From contig CM043961.1 of NCBI GenBank assembly GCA_014529385.2, positions 13,568,978 to 13,632,977 on the forward strand: a DNA stretch of 64,000 nucleotides, read 5' to 3'. How positions within the stretch are numbered: position 1 is the stretch's first letter; each line of letters starts with the position of its first letter. The notes under the pieces are model-generated. The model saw nothing but the letters and a program-made list of their open reading frames with translations. It was not told the DNA's origin and did no database searches. Source of the DNA: Adiantum capillus-veneris. Lineage: Eukaryota > Streptophyta > Polypodiopsida > Polypodiales > Pteridaceae. Below are positions 31,556-44,000 of the stretch, piece after piece. The translations under genes and the position numbers were made by a program.

Positions 31556-32684
31556 ACATGGATCGCGATCCATATTCCTTTTAGAACAAGCGAGCAAAAA
31601 TTGTTTCCTTTGCTTAGATCAGTCTCTAACATCAGTATCTTGAGTTTGGCTAGAAATAGAGAGCTAAAAGAACATTCAAATCAAGAAACTAGGGTAAACA
31701 GAGCAAAACCTTGAAAATTAAGAAAATATGGGGAAAATTGAACTTTTTTTCGTCCAAATTCAAAAAGGGGTGAGAATTGGGTACAACTCAAAGCAGGAAA
31801 CCAATAGGACAAAAAATCAGGGACCAGATGCTTCCAAACATGGATTGCAATCCATGTTCCTGGTAGACATTTGTAAGGGAAATTTGACAAGTGCACTCCT
31901 GAGAACATAAGGGAATAACTTTTCCAAAAGGAGCCACAACAAAAAAGTAAAAAAACCTGATCAAAATACCAAAAAGTAGTTGTTTGCAAAAAAACTTCAA
32001 AGTAAACGCAAAATCTTGCTTTTGACTTGGGAAAAGTGGGTCGAATCCAAAAAGACTTGGGGAAGAGCATCACCATTGTCACAAGCTCACCAAAGATCAT
32101 GCCAAACATGGATTGCGATCCATGTTCCTTTTTGGGATTTTGAGCTGATATTTGACAAGTAGAAAAGTGATAACATTTGAAGTACTTTCTCCTAAACCAC
32201 TCTTATAAAAAAAGGTCAAAAGGTGAGCCAAAAGTGCATAAAACATATCAAGGGGAAAACCATTGAAACAGATTCTAAAATTGACTTTTAGTTGATCTAA
32301 AAAACTTCAAATCATACAAAAACCATATATCTAGCATCAGTAGACCAAGGACTAGTTGTGTGTCAAGTTTTAGTACATTCTGGCACTGAGGTACATGGAT
32401 CGCGATCCATGTTCCTCTGACACAATTTGATACAAAACTTGCACCATTGCTAGAGGACATCGTAGGGAGTCTAGTGGTCTTCTCAAAACTGAATTTGGAT
32501 AGTAAAAACCAGTCCAAAAGCCCAACACTATCAAGTACTCTGGTGAAGGGTCAGAATTGACCTAATTTTCAATCCGAAGGTCCATTTCCAAAAGTTTTGA
32601 TACCATAGGACCTACTAATCATGTTGAATATGATGGTACTAAGAAAAGTTAATTTGGCCTCCCAACATGGATCATGATCCATGC
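31556..32684. repeat. Element B leader: five ~275-bp-spaced 20-bp palindromes
   Basis: ACATGGATCGCGATCCATGT and close variants occur at 31556, 31838, 32106, 32393 and 32665 (spacings 282, 268, 287, 272). The copies at 31838 and 32393 are perfect palindromes and the others differ by one or two bases. Sequence between them is diverged but similarly AT-rich (C..AAAAAG-type words), so the leader is an old tandem repeat in which the palindrome is the most conserved part. Confidence 0.85.
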
Positions 32685-33245
32685 TCCTCCGAGTCAGCAT
32701 AAGAGCAAAATTTGACCACAGAGATTGGTAGTCCCCAGGAATCTGGCGGCCTTTTTCAAATTGAAATTGGACCTAAATTGTTGATGTTGTGAGTAAAATT
32801 GTGGGCTGTTGAAAAACCTAGTTAAATTTTGTTGATTGAAAGCTAGAACTAACAGGAATGGCTGTAAACTCACAACTCTCAAGCATTTTTTTACAGGTTG
32901 CAAGTGCTAGAAAATACTACCTAACAAGTAAGATCAAAACGGGAAATTCAGGATAGCTAATGAGATAACCTAGTTTGGATTTTGCAATATCAATTGTTCA
33001 TGTATTTATGATCAAGAATATTGTACAAGAATAGGAATCTCTGCATCATAGACCAAGTGAGCAATAATTCATCTGAAGGTACCATGAATCAAAGACCACT
33101 GCATCCTTTAGAAGCCATTGTAGAGAAAAGCTTTTTAGACACCTCGTCAAAAAGATCATACACCCTAATGACTGAGGAGTCCAACAAGTTGAACCCTAAG
33201 GAAAAAACTTCCATGGGGGCAGGTCCTTCCTAACCTACGTCTGAC

Positions 33246-33772
33246 GTGAAATTTTTATATTTAAAGTTTCAATTTGAGAATGTGCTTAAGGCCAAAATCT
33301 ATAAGGATGGAATGGACCGCTACTGTGTTAAGCTGGAAAATAAGCCAAGCGGGTTGAACAACATTGTAGTTGTGGATTATGACGGAGATAGATACTTCAA
33401 TAGAGAGGAAATGATGTACCTAGTGGTTCACATCCCCTTTATTTCGGACAAATGGGGGATGACTGGCACCAAGGACAAGGTAGATGAAGAGCTAGCTGAT
33501 GAATCACCCAAAATGGATAAACAAAACATGGTGCTCAGACGCACCAATGAGACATAGCGCCTTAATAGAGACAACGCTTATGTGGGGCTATATAAATTCA
33601 AAAATGGAGAACAAACACTTTATTATAGATGTGATGAAACCCACATCAAGGAACAGACTGACAACAAAAAGCTATACGTTTTTACTTACACAGAGGGGAG
33701 AAGTATTCAGGTGGTCATAATGGATAAGTATGGCCAAAAATACTCTCCTATGGACCGTAAGGAGCTGGAATG
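33246..33772 (+). pseudogene. Element B N-terminal region, unknown
   Basis: Two successive frames joined by a stop at 33556: LKAKIYKDGMDRYCVKLENK, VVVDYDGDRYFNREEMMYLV, then NAYVGLYKFKNGEQTLYYRC and VFTYTEGRSIQVVIMDKYGQ. Both halves have an aromatic, strand-rich, Asp/Gly-turn composition, as if two related beta domains. It ends at 33772. This is not part of known Gag proteins that I recognise. A Ser/Thr/Arg-rich linker (33825-34037) separates it from Gag. Confidence 0.5.
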
Positions 33773-34149
33773 ATATACGTATTTTGGGGGACCACTCCAC
33801 CAGTACTATGTACATTCAAAAGAAGTGGAAACCATGACTACTCACACAAGACCAGAAAGTGGGAATGTAAGTCCAGTAAGAACCAGAGTGGAAGATTCTT
33901 TTGGACATCAACGGTTTTCAAACACAGGGCCTATGGGATCAACGAGGTCTAGCGATTCTATGAATACACAGAGGGGCAGTGGAGCATCTGACGTGACTTA
34001 CACAACTAGAATCCCTCTGACTATTACACGAGATTGACTTGATGAACGTATGGCGGATATGATACCAATTATAGTTCCAAGAGGAGAATATTAACCTAGA
34101 GAGACCACACCAAGAAGACAAGGGGTCGTGAGGATGGTTGTGGAATCTA

Positions 34150-36193
34150 GACGCATGCGACCATCTTAAGTGGCGGTGTGTACCCAAAAAGTATAGTGGG
34201 TCGGGAGATCCGTATGCTCATGTTTTGATCTTCAAAAAAGTGTTGAGGGCGGAACAGGTAATCGATTTCCATACTCAATATGAAGGATTTGGGTTGAGAC
34301 TAGAAGGAAGTGCTTTGACTTGGTTTCAAACCTTAAACAACCTAGAATTCTCAAGTATTGAGAAACTTCTCCGAGAATTCATTGAGGAATTCTCAAAGAG
34401 AGGAATTAAGCATAATATTGTCTCCCGCATTTATGCATTTAGACGAAAGGAGAAGGAAAAGGTGAAGGAAGCCTCACTTGGATTTAAGCAATACGTAGAA
34501 AGATGCCTTGCTAGATAAATTCCTCAGGATGAGAGACTCTCAGTTCTTTTCATAGAAGGATTGAGAAATGACACTCTCAAAAAAGACTTGCACTTAAAGG
34601 CATGTGTTACTTTTGAGCAAGTCACAAAAGAGGCATTGTATCTGGTAGACGATTGCAAGCATATGGAGAGGTGATAGAAGACACATACCAAGGGATGAGT
34701 AGCATCTCTTCAACCACTAGTAATTCCACAATGAAATGGGTAGGCAAAACCCAATCGTGCTGGACGCTGATCAAATGATCGAGGAAGTGATCAGAAGGAT
34801 GAACCAAGAAAACAAGACGAACCCAAACACATGACAACAGTCCCCACCCAAAAATGTGACACTTGTGGAGGAGATCATCCAACTCAGTGGTGCAACCCTC
34901 AACAGAGGCCAAGAGTAAACGTATCGTATGTATTGAAGTGGTGTGCTACTAAACAAAAATGGACAAACCATGAAACTCACGAATGTTTCTATAATAGAAA
35001 CTATGTTAGAGAGAGACAACACAGGCCACATGGAGGGCAACAGTTACCACCCCCTCCAAGATACCAAGTAGGTAAAAATAACACAATCCAAGGGCAAGAA
35101 AAACCTCAACCTATGTTGGGGTATCAACCTCCTTTGCCCCAGGAAAACAGGGCTATGGTAAGGATTTCTCAACCTATAGAAGCACCTTCTAATCAGAGTA
35201 TGGTCGAGGTAGTTTTATACCGAGAAGATTTAGACAATTCCTATGAGAGGGGGTTTGAAGGAAATGCATATTCTTTGGAGGGACAAATTCCATGGATGGT
35301 TCCTAAAGAGATGCCGGATCCATCATACATAGCACAACCAACAAAAAACCATTACTTGCACGATGAAAATATGCTTATGTTCGTGGAAAACCAGAACTAC
35401 AAACCTAGGGGATATCCTCCTAGGACAGGACAACCAATGGGGGCTTCACAAACTTCTCCACCACCCGTAGGACCATGCTATGAATGCGGCGGTGATCACT
35501 CGGCAAGGAGTTGTCCACACAAAGGAGACGAATCAAACTTTTTCGGTGTTGTGAGGGGTGTACAAATGACCATCTCATTCCACATTGTCCAAAAAACCCT
35601 GAGAACAAAGGGAAAGCAACCATGAACAAAATTGGAATCGTGCCAAGCTCAAGTGGATCAGAAACAGAACTAACCATTTTGATAAACGCGGTAACGAGCA
35701 CCCAAGCTCATGAGGCTGCAAGGAACGCCCCAGTTGGTCAAACCGAGATTAAAAATTTGTCTGTTAGGACCACCAAGAAGTCTTGGAAGGCAAAACGAGA
35801 CAAAAAATTTGTCTGTTAGGACCACCAGGAAGTCTTGGAAGGCAAAACGAGACAAGGTAAAAGCCAAAAGAGAGAAAGATAAAACGTCTTTGGAAACCAA
35901 ATTACTACAAATAGAGGAACAATTGAGGATGGAAAGAGACCAAAAAAGCAATGTAGAAAAACCATCAGCAATACCGTCGGAGGATCTCTCTTGGTGGACA
36001 AGATCTTTGAACCCTTGGATGAAATCTTAAAAGCTTACGATGCTAGGTTAAAGACTAACCAAATCCAAGAGGACAGGCAGCTAATGTACCCTCACTCAAG
36101 GTATGAAAAAGAGAGGTTAAAGATGTGCAAGGAGCTCATCCAAGTGGCTCAAGCGCTTATGGAACCACCAGTTCTAAACTGCTCCAAAAATTG
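34150..36193 (+). pseudogene. Element B Gag
   Basis: The capsid-like part (KKYSGSGDPYAHVLIFKKVL, EGSALTWFQTLNNLEFSSIE, LREFIEEFSKRG, KQYVERCLAR) is the retrotransposon gag pattern, then a stop at 34516. Zinc knuckles of the CX2CX3HX4C type follow: CDTCGGDHPTQWC (about 34858), CYECGGDHSARSC (about 35479) and, in a shifted frame, CEGCTNDHLIPHC (about 35545). A 52-bp tandem duplication at about 35752-35855 repeats LSVRTT.KSWKAKRDK. A Lys/Glu-rich helical tail continues to 36193. Several frameshifts and stops. Confidence 0.8.
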
Positions 36194-36535
36194 AGGTGTT
36201 AATCCGTGAGAAATTTCAAGAGTTAAAGGAGAGAGGGATCGAAGACGGAGACCAAAACGATTATGTAAAAGAAATGCCCTTGGATACGAGGATTGCAGGG
36301 CAATACGATAGATGGATTGTATTCGCAAGCACCTGTGCCAATTCCTAAGGTGGAAGAACAATGGTCGCAGGATTTGTGGGAACATATTCAAAACAAAAAA
36401 GATGAAAGCACAACACTTCAGTCATCACCTATCTCACAGAGATCCACCTCGAGCATGAGCTCTACTCAAATGATATTCGATCACTGTATGGTGATGCAAG
36501 TACAAAGATATTGGGAGACAACAGACCTCAATCAT

Positions 36536-37130
36536 TGAGGACGTTACCTTCATTTAGTGGCAACCATGAAACCAGATCAAAAATAAATAAAGTACCATTT
36601 CAATGGAAGGCTAATCCTAAGATGATGGATACCAAAACTCTTCATGAACTGATGTCATTCCCTATCCGTTGTACGCTAACTCTATCTGAGTTACTGCAAA
36701 TAAGACCTCATCTTTGGGAAGAGGTGGAATTTTTCTTGGAGAAAATAGGGATGGTAATTCCACCACTATATGTTTCTCCAAAAACATTGAACAACCAAAC
36801 CTTGAAACAAACTAAACATGAGTTAGTACTAGTGAACAAGGTAGGAGACTATTGTGAAGGTGAGGAAGGAAATATGACCTTGTCTGTGGAGTACAAAGAC
36901 GTAAAATCGATAGCGATATTGGATAGTGGATCCAAAATAGTCATAGCCACCAAATCAATGTGGGAAAAATGGAAAAAACCTGCTCTCCAAAAAACTAGAA
37001 TTAAACTTCAGTTTAGCAGATGGGTATCTAGAGAGACCTATGGGCCTTTTGGAGCAAATTGTTGTAACCTCTTGCGGAATTGCATATGAACACACCTTTG
37101 CTATCATGAATTTAGATGAGAACAACAATT
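36536..37130 (+). pseudogene. Element B first retropepsin-like domain
   Basis: SLRTLPSFSGNHETRSK and CTLTLSELLQIRPHLWEEVE align with element D upstream of its protease. VNKVGDYCEGEEGNMTLSVE leads to the protease-like SIAILDSGSKIVIATKSMWE (Asp-Ser-Gly). After ..AYEHTFAIMNLDENNNF the frame jumps directly to integrase sequence: in element D the same point is followed by about 3.5 kb holding the protease end, RT, RNase H and zinc modules. So an internal deletion ends this domain near 37130. Confidence 0.78.
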
Positions 37131-37149
37131 TCAACGCACAAAACCACCC

Positions 37150-38084
37150 CTACGGAGAGATGAAATTCCATTAAGACCAATGATGGGAGTACGCGCTTTT
37201 GCCAAATGGGGCATCGACTTTATTGGCCCCATCATACCTCCTGCATGTAGGTCACACGCACAATACATCGTAGTAGCAACATATTACATTACTAAATGGG
37301 CAAAAGCAAAGGAAACACAGAAAAATGATGCACAGAATACGACTCAGTTCCTTTTCGAACATATCTTTACCAGATATGGTCTACCCATTGAAATAGTGAG
37401 TGATAGAGGAACACACTTTCTGGACAACGTCATTGAGAAAAAATTCATGTTGATCTATCGAAAATCAACACCCTATCACCCACAAGCTAACGAACAAGCC
37501 GAGAGCACAAATAGAATCTTACGCACGGTGCTCAGCAAAATAGTCAGTGACTCAAGAAATGATTGGGATCAAAAGCTACACACTGCATTATGGGATTACA
37601 TAGTATCTTTTAAAACTTCCATCGGGACCACTCCTTTTAACCTTGTGTTTGGGGTTAAGAAATTCTACCCATGGAATTCTTAATTAAAACACTATGGACC
37701 GCAACACAATTAGGATGGACGGGACATGAGCTATCGGAGAGATTAGACACCCTAGAGCAATTAGATAAAACTAGAGTGAGAGCGGTAGCTAGGATATATG
37801 CTCAAAAAAGACAAATGAAAGCTTTCCATGATCAACATGTGATTACAAAGGAGTTCCAAAAAGGGGATTATGTTTTGGTGTATACCCTCAAACAACACTC
37901 CAAAAAACTCAAAAAGCGGATGGGGCCTTTTGTAATACATAATATATCACAAAGTGGTGCCATCAAGCTTGCAACATTGGTAGGAGACGAGATGTCTAAT
38001 TGGATGTGGCTGCAGATTAAAGAAATATCTTCTTTTGTTGATACCAGAAGAACTCCAAGCAATACATGCGGCAGCTCAGGGTAG
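37150..38084 (+). pseudogene. Element B integrase core and C-terminal domain
   Basis: RRDEIPLRPMMGVRAFAKWG then IDFIGPI (first Asp), VSDRGTHFLDN (second Asp) and YHPQANEQAESTNRILRTVL (Glu). It is followed by SH3-like GDYVLVYTLKQHSKKLKKRM and GPFVIHNISQSGAIKLATL. It lacks the HHCC zinc module, lost in the deletion. A small frameshift lies at about 37675. Closely related to element D's integrase. Confidence 0.88.
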
Positions 38085-38269
38085 AAGTCAAGCCCATGAC
38101 ACTCGGAAAAAGGCATAACAAGAAGCCAAAATCAGAATATTAAAGCGGAAGGAGCGGACAAACCTTTAGAGAAATAACCAAGATAACAATTGTACCAATT
38201 CCCCTCCCGTAGCATCCATACAAATGGAGTCTACATAATTAGGTGGCATCGATCTACGCATTATGTTGT

Positions 38270-39221
38270 AACTTGCCGATGGCACCATCGAGCGTGCATT
38301 AGTGGACACTGGGGCACGAGCAAATGTTGTCAACTACTCCACCTTCATGAAATTAACAAAGGGACCTCTAATGCCAAACATTATTGGGTTCAAAGTGGAA
38401 AATAAAGACACAATGAATAGCATGGGACATGTGAATTTGCCAATAACTGTTGATGGAACAGTTTATCCTCACCAATTTCACGTAGTTGAGGATAAGGATT
38501 TTAATGAAGCAGTTATTCTGGGAGTGCCATGGATGCGCACTTATCAAAACACACCGAATTGGCATGAAAATGCCTTATAGCTAAGGCAAGATGATAAATC
38601 TTTCGCCACACCATTTGTACAAACAGACTATGTATGGGAACCTCTCGAATCAACATGTGCTCCAATCCAGCTATGTTCTCAAGCGGTGGTCAGGAAAATT
38701 TGGGTAAAAAAGTCTATTATGCAAACCAATCCAAAGACATTATGATACCCACATGACATGGAAATGCAAGACCACCCATGATGCATCAACAAAAACCCAC
38801 CCTCGACAAACAACCCAAGCCTTTTGTCAAGCAACCTAGGCCAATCCAATTTCAACATCGACAACCAAAAGAAGTCCAGTGGGTATGGAAACCAAAACCG
38901 CCTCGCTCACTGGATGCTTTGACCCTAAAGTCCACATCAAAGCCATTTCAGTGGCAACCAAAATAGAGCCCTCAATCACCAGACAATGCCGTGGCACAAC
39001 TTCTAAAGGCCACTATCAAACAAAGAGCGCGTCTTCTACAATTACTCTTGTTTGGACCATGTAGCTTCAACCTTACCTCACCATCGAAAGCCACTCAACT
39101 TATTGTTCATAACCCACATCTTGCACAACACGTTGTTACCCCATGCATATCCTCAATACGCATCATAGAGCCACAATATACGGCTATGCATAGACACATA
39201 CTTCGTACCCATGCACTTTGA
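38270..39221 (+). pseudogene. Element B second retropepsin-like domain and Trp-Lys tail
   Basis: Downstream of integrase: TIERALVDTGARANVVNYST (Asp-Thr-Gly-Ala), a flap-like middle, LPITVDGTVYPHQFHVVEDK and EAVILGVPWMR, matching the beginning and end of an aspartic protease fold (D-S/T-G .. hLG..W). Then, in shifting frames, KPFVKQPRPIQFQHRQPKE, VQWVWKPKPP and KPFQWQPK, short Trp-centred basic repeats like those of element D. A second protease-like domain in this position is unusual. Confidence 0.75.
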
Positions 39222-39251
39222 CACATGTTCGTCTGGGACGACTCACTCTAG

Positions 39252-39264
39252 GAAGGGGGCAAGA
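39252..39264 (+). promoter_or_regulatory. Element B polypurine tract
   Basis: AGGAAGGGGGCAA, preceded by TTCGTCTGGGACGACTC, the same context as the element D tract (GTCGTCCGGGAGGACTC..). The 3' LTR should begin just after it. Confidence 0.7.
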
Positions 39265-39820
39265 TACTCATCATTTTGTATATATTATCTTCATTTCTTT
39301 TTCTTTTTTCTTTTCCTTTTCCTTTAACAGTTTTTCAGAGCTTTTTAACTCTTAGCAGGCATAACCATGATCCATATCAACACCACCTAAATGACGGGTT
39401 AAGAATATGTATGTATGAGTGATTAGACTAATTTTGGCAAAATTTTGGCCAACTTATAGTAATTATAAGTAATCTTTCTTTACTAAAAAGCTAAAAATGC
39501 CAAATAATCAACAAAAATTAATAAGTTGAGCTAGGAAAGTCGGAATTGACTTTTGAAAGCAAATGCCAAAACTCCAAAGCAAGGGCTTTGAACATGGCAA
39601 ATATAGAAACGTTTGGCACACGATGGATTTTGAGCCAACTTCTACAGGATTAAAACAATAGATTAAAGGCCATTTGTTGACCAAATATCAGAATGAAGAA
39701 CGGTTCAAACTGTAGGTGATATGAACAACAAGATATGATCAATGGAGGTAAGTATGAATGGGGCATTCCGGGTAGATTGAGAACATATAGCCAAATGGGG
39801 CAACATAAGCTCCTTTGCAG

Positions 39821-39875
<55 letters not shown>

Positions 39876-41089
39876 CATAGTATTTTCCACTTTTTTCCTA
39901 CTGTTGTGACTATCTCGGTAGCTCTTACTCCACCATATTCAACATGTATGATCATTAACCCTACAAGAACACTTGTGTGTGCTCCACACTACACCAACAT
40001 CACCAAAACAATAGATCAGATCAGATTAAAGTCATAAAATCTGCAAATTGTCAAGGCCAATGGGGGAGTTCAAAACTTACCCAAACCCAAAACATTTTCA
40101 TCAACAAAAGACCCCTCGTAACAAGCAGAATCACTGGGTGCAAAAACCGTTGCAAAAGATGGTGGAACATGGATCATGATCCATGTTTCTCAAACCCTAA
40201 AATCAGAGAAATCTGCATAGAAGCATCCCCATATTCCCATGAACAACCTCCACTAGTTAGAATTTCAAAATGCTTCCCAACATGGATGGTGATCCATGTA
40301 CATTGATGACAGAATCAGGGCAGGAGTTGTTCACTAGCTGGGGGATGCAAATGTATAATTGGCCTTGCAGAAACAATCACAAAAAGGGGGTTTTTAATCT
40401 TCAAACCCTGATGGTTTGCTACCTTCAGTCTGCAAATGGTCATTTGGCAGTAATCAAAGGAAAAATGGTTAGTTTCCAGCAAAAGCATTATGGGAGTAGG
40501 GTTAGGAGACGGATATGAAGCTACCCTACTAGCCAGAGCAGCACTTGAAATATCTTGGGACTTTATTCCAAAGCCAAGTGAAACAAAAGGGAGTTCGTAA
40601 GAGGGTGAAACACAAGGATCAAGGAGATGTAATATTAAAGGTCTAATTGTGGTCAAAGCATAGCAAAAGAGTGCTTGCAAAGTTGTGCAGATTGCTTGGA
40701 TCAATTTTCCCCTTCAGATGGATCCAGAAACTGATGAAAGTTGGTGGAGAGATAGGCCAAGCCGTGATTTTTAGACCTAAATCATATAGAAGCAAGGTAA
40801 TAACAGATGTCGGAAGTGCCCAAAAGTGGTTCCAAAAAAGCAATATGGTCAAGACGGAAAAACATGGCCATAAACTGGAAAATTGAGTAAACATAGGAAA
40901 AACATGTCCAAATTTGAAAATATTTCATTACTGTGCTAGGAATACCTATAGGAACATGTGTGCAAAATTCTGTACCAAAATCCCTCCCAACATTGATCGC
41001 GATCCATGTACCTTTTTGCCCAACCATAGAAAAATTCATATCATCTAGCTCAGAGTATCAAACAAAGCCTAGCCACGAATTTTAAGTTG
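39265..41089. other. Probable LTR/leader sequence of B-type elements, no gene
   Basis: Begins as the presumed 3' LTR of B. Contains a (CA)n run at 39823-39871 and three more palindromes of the B-leader type at 40167 (ACATGGATCATGATCCATGT), 40280 and 40990. It may be a 3' LTR plus the leader of a second, truncated B-type copy that element C replaces at 41090. Confidence 0.55.
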
Positions 41090-44000
41090 GGTAGATTTTG
41101 AAGCTACGTTTCACAAAGAATTTTTGCCTACAAATGAGGTAGATTGGAATTGGACGGATTGGGACACCTGTTCCATGCACCAATACCCATCATTGCTTGA
41201 ATATATATCTCACTATTGGGATGTTATCCTCAAGTTGGAAGGCTCAGATAAATTTCAACAAGTACGGGGGTTTATACGTGGTCTGACATCAGAACTTAAG
41301 AAGCACGTCAAGACCCAAGACCCTAAAACACTTCAGGAAGCAATAGTGAAAGCACATATTCACGATGATCCAAATGAAAAGAAAGCACATAATATTCACG
41401 TGCCTGCTAATACACATGGTAATACACGCACACAGTATGGGCACAATAAAAGGAAATTTATAGTAGCCAATTCAGAAGCATCTAAAAAACCCAAGGGGGG
41501 TCCAGAGGTCCTCTCTCTCCTGAGGACTTTGATATGGCTAAGAAAGAGAAATTATGTTTTCAATGTTTAGGAAGTGGTCATGGCAAAAAGGATTGTCCCA
41601 AGGGGAAATCTGCTGCTCATGGCAAGGAGAAAGCAGTGCACACAGTGCAACTACTGCCTCTTTAGTCTTCCTCACGATTCTCTACAGTGGAAGTAACACA
41701 CACCGAGGTGGTGCATGAATGCTGTCTCACAGCTTCCATGTGTCAACAAAACTTTGGACCACATGAGTTAGTACGTATGCACGGATCTCTGTAAGGGCAC
41801 AAGTGCGCATCTTGGTAGATGACGGTGCTACTCACAATTTTATCAATTACGGATTGGTGAAAAAACTCAAATTGCCTCAAACTCCGAGTACCACCACTAC
41901 AAGTTAGCAATGATGAATGGACATGATACCAAAATCTGGGATACTCAAGTCCGAGCTGTTCCGTTGGAAGTACAAGGTTACTCCACATGCTTGGATTTTC
42001 AGGTTATGAACATGGAGAGGGCAGACGTGGTCCTTGGTAGGGAGTGGTTGCATAGCGTAGGACCATCACTGAAGCGTAGTTTTGAGCACAACAACTTGAT
42101 GTTTGAATCCCATGGCGCACATGTGGTATTGTTAGGAGAGAAGGATGTACCTTCTTCACCATTGATTTGTACAACTGAGCTTATGCAACTCGTTTTTGAT
42201 AATGAAATATATCAAGTTTTCTTGTGTTACTCACTATCTCATTTTCTCTCTAACATTGAATCTGTTGAACATTCCTCAACGCCGCATGCTTCTCTCTCAT
42301 CTCTTCCACCAATGGCTACTTACAGACAAGCAAACATTGCTAATGAGTTACATAAATTATTAAAGGACTTTCAAGATGTTTTTCCTAATGATTTTCCACC
42401 AAGATTACCGCCGACACGATCGGTGCAACATAGCATCGATGTGGTTGCAGGCTGTAAACCTATTAGTAAACCGCCCTACCGTATCAGTTATTCTGAAGCT
42501 GCTGAGGTGGAACGTCAGCTTGCTAGCTACCTTAGGGTTTCTACAACCCAATTCTTCACCATGGGCTTCTCCTATCCTATTAGTGAAGAAAAAAGATGGC
42601 AGTATACGCATGTGCGCAGACTACCGTGGCTTAAATGCGGTTACGGTTAAAAACAAGTACCCATTGCCACGAGTGGATGAGTTGTTCGACAAACTCACTC
42701 ATGCTTGCATTTTTACAAAAATAGAATTGCCGTTAGGTTATCACCAAGTCCGTATTCAACTTGCTGACATACCCAAAATTGCATTCCGAACAAGGTTTGG
42801 ACCCTACAAGCTCTTGGTGATGCCCTTTGGGTTAACCAATGCGCCCGCAACATTCATGACACTTATGGATAGTGTCTTGAATCCGTACTTGGAAAAATTT
42901 TTCATCGTTTTCCTCGATGACATTCTAGTCTACAGTGCTTCTGAAGAAGAACACTTACAACATCTCAGGCAGGTGTTCGAGTTGTTAGGAACAAACAAAT
43001 TATATGCCAAGGAATCTAAGTGTGATTTTTTGAAAGAAGAAACTCACTACCTAGGGTATGTTATTTCAACTAATGGGCTATATATGGATCAATCCAAAGT
43101 GGATACAATTCAGCAATGGACTTCTCCTAAAAATCTGGAGGAGTTATAGATTTTTTTAGGACTTGCAGGTTTTTACCGCAAGTTCGTTAAAAACTATGCT
43201 AATATTGTTGTTCCCATGACGGATCAACTGAAAGGAAAAGGCAAAGCTTTTCAATGGGGACCCACTCAACAACACAGTTTCGATACGCTCAAGGATGCAT
43301 TAGCTACAACTCACATACTAGCTATTGTAGATCCTTTGAAACCATTTGTTTTGGAAATGGATGCCAGTAACCGTGCTATTGGAGCAGTTTTGTTACAAGA
43401 TGGACGGCCAATTGCATTTTAAAGCAAGAAGCTTGATACAGCTCAACATAACTACTCTTCTTATGAGCGCGAACTCTATGCAATAGTGTCCGCCTTAAAG
43501 AAATGGAGGCATTATCTGTATGGTGCTCAGTTTGAGATTGTGTTTGATCATGAAAGCATCAAATGGTTTACACAACAAACAGATTTGAAGGGTCGAAAAG
43601 CCAGGTGGGCTGAGACTCTTTAGGAATATGACTCCAAGCTTCGGTATCATAAAGGTCAATACAATGTGGTGACTGACGCTCTAAGTCGTATGCCGGAGAT
43701 AAATTCTCTCTTGTTCACGGAACTTCGTAGTGAATTTTTGGATTCTCTCAAAGGCAAATATGCGCAAAATGAAGCATATTCCAAAGTGTGGAGCCATGTA
43801 CAAATGAGGGATCCTTCTCACTCCAATGATGGTAGTGTAACGTTAACCTCCACACCTAGTTCTCCTCTATCGAGTGTTGAACTACATCGATGGAAGCATT
43901 TCACCATAGACAATGGGTACCTACTCCATAAGGGGAGAGTTTGTGTACCGATGGACACAGACATTTGGTGCCAAATTCTTTATGAATGTTGATAGTTCAA

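Larger units (their letters stand above)
31556..39265 (+). mobile_element. Ty3/gypsy element B (internally deleted)
   Basis: In order: palindrome-bearing leader repeats (31556-32684), an N-terminal coding region of unknown kind (33246-33772), Gag with three zinc knuckles (34150-35640), a coiled region, a first retropepsin-like domain (36536-37130), integrase core (37150-38084), a second retropepsin-like domain (38290-38580), a Trp-Lys tail, and a purine tract at 39252-39264. Reverse transcriptase, RNase H and the integrase zinc finger are missing through one deletion near 37130. Element D (minus strand) is a relative with the same order. LTR limits could not be fixed; no matching 5' LTR is seen. 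Confidence 0.75.

Noticed and set aside
31556-32684. CRISPR-like array (spaced palindromic repeats)
   Set aside because: Eukaryotic retroelement context, ~275-bp related spacers and no cas genes; the spacers themselves are diverged repeats.
38778-38966. Separate small gene with Trp-Pro-Lys repeats
   Set aside because: It is the tail of element B's polyprotein in a shifted frame; element D shows the equivalent tail in frame with PR2.
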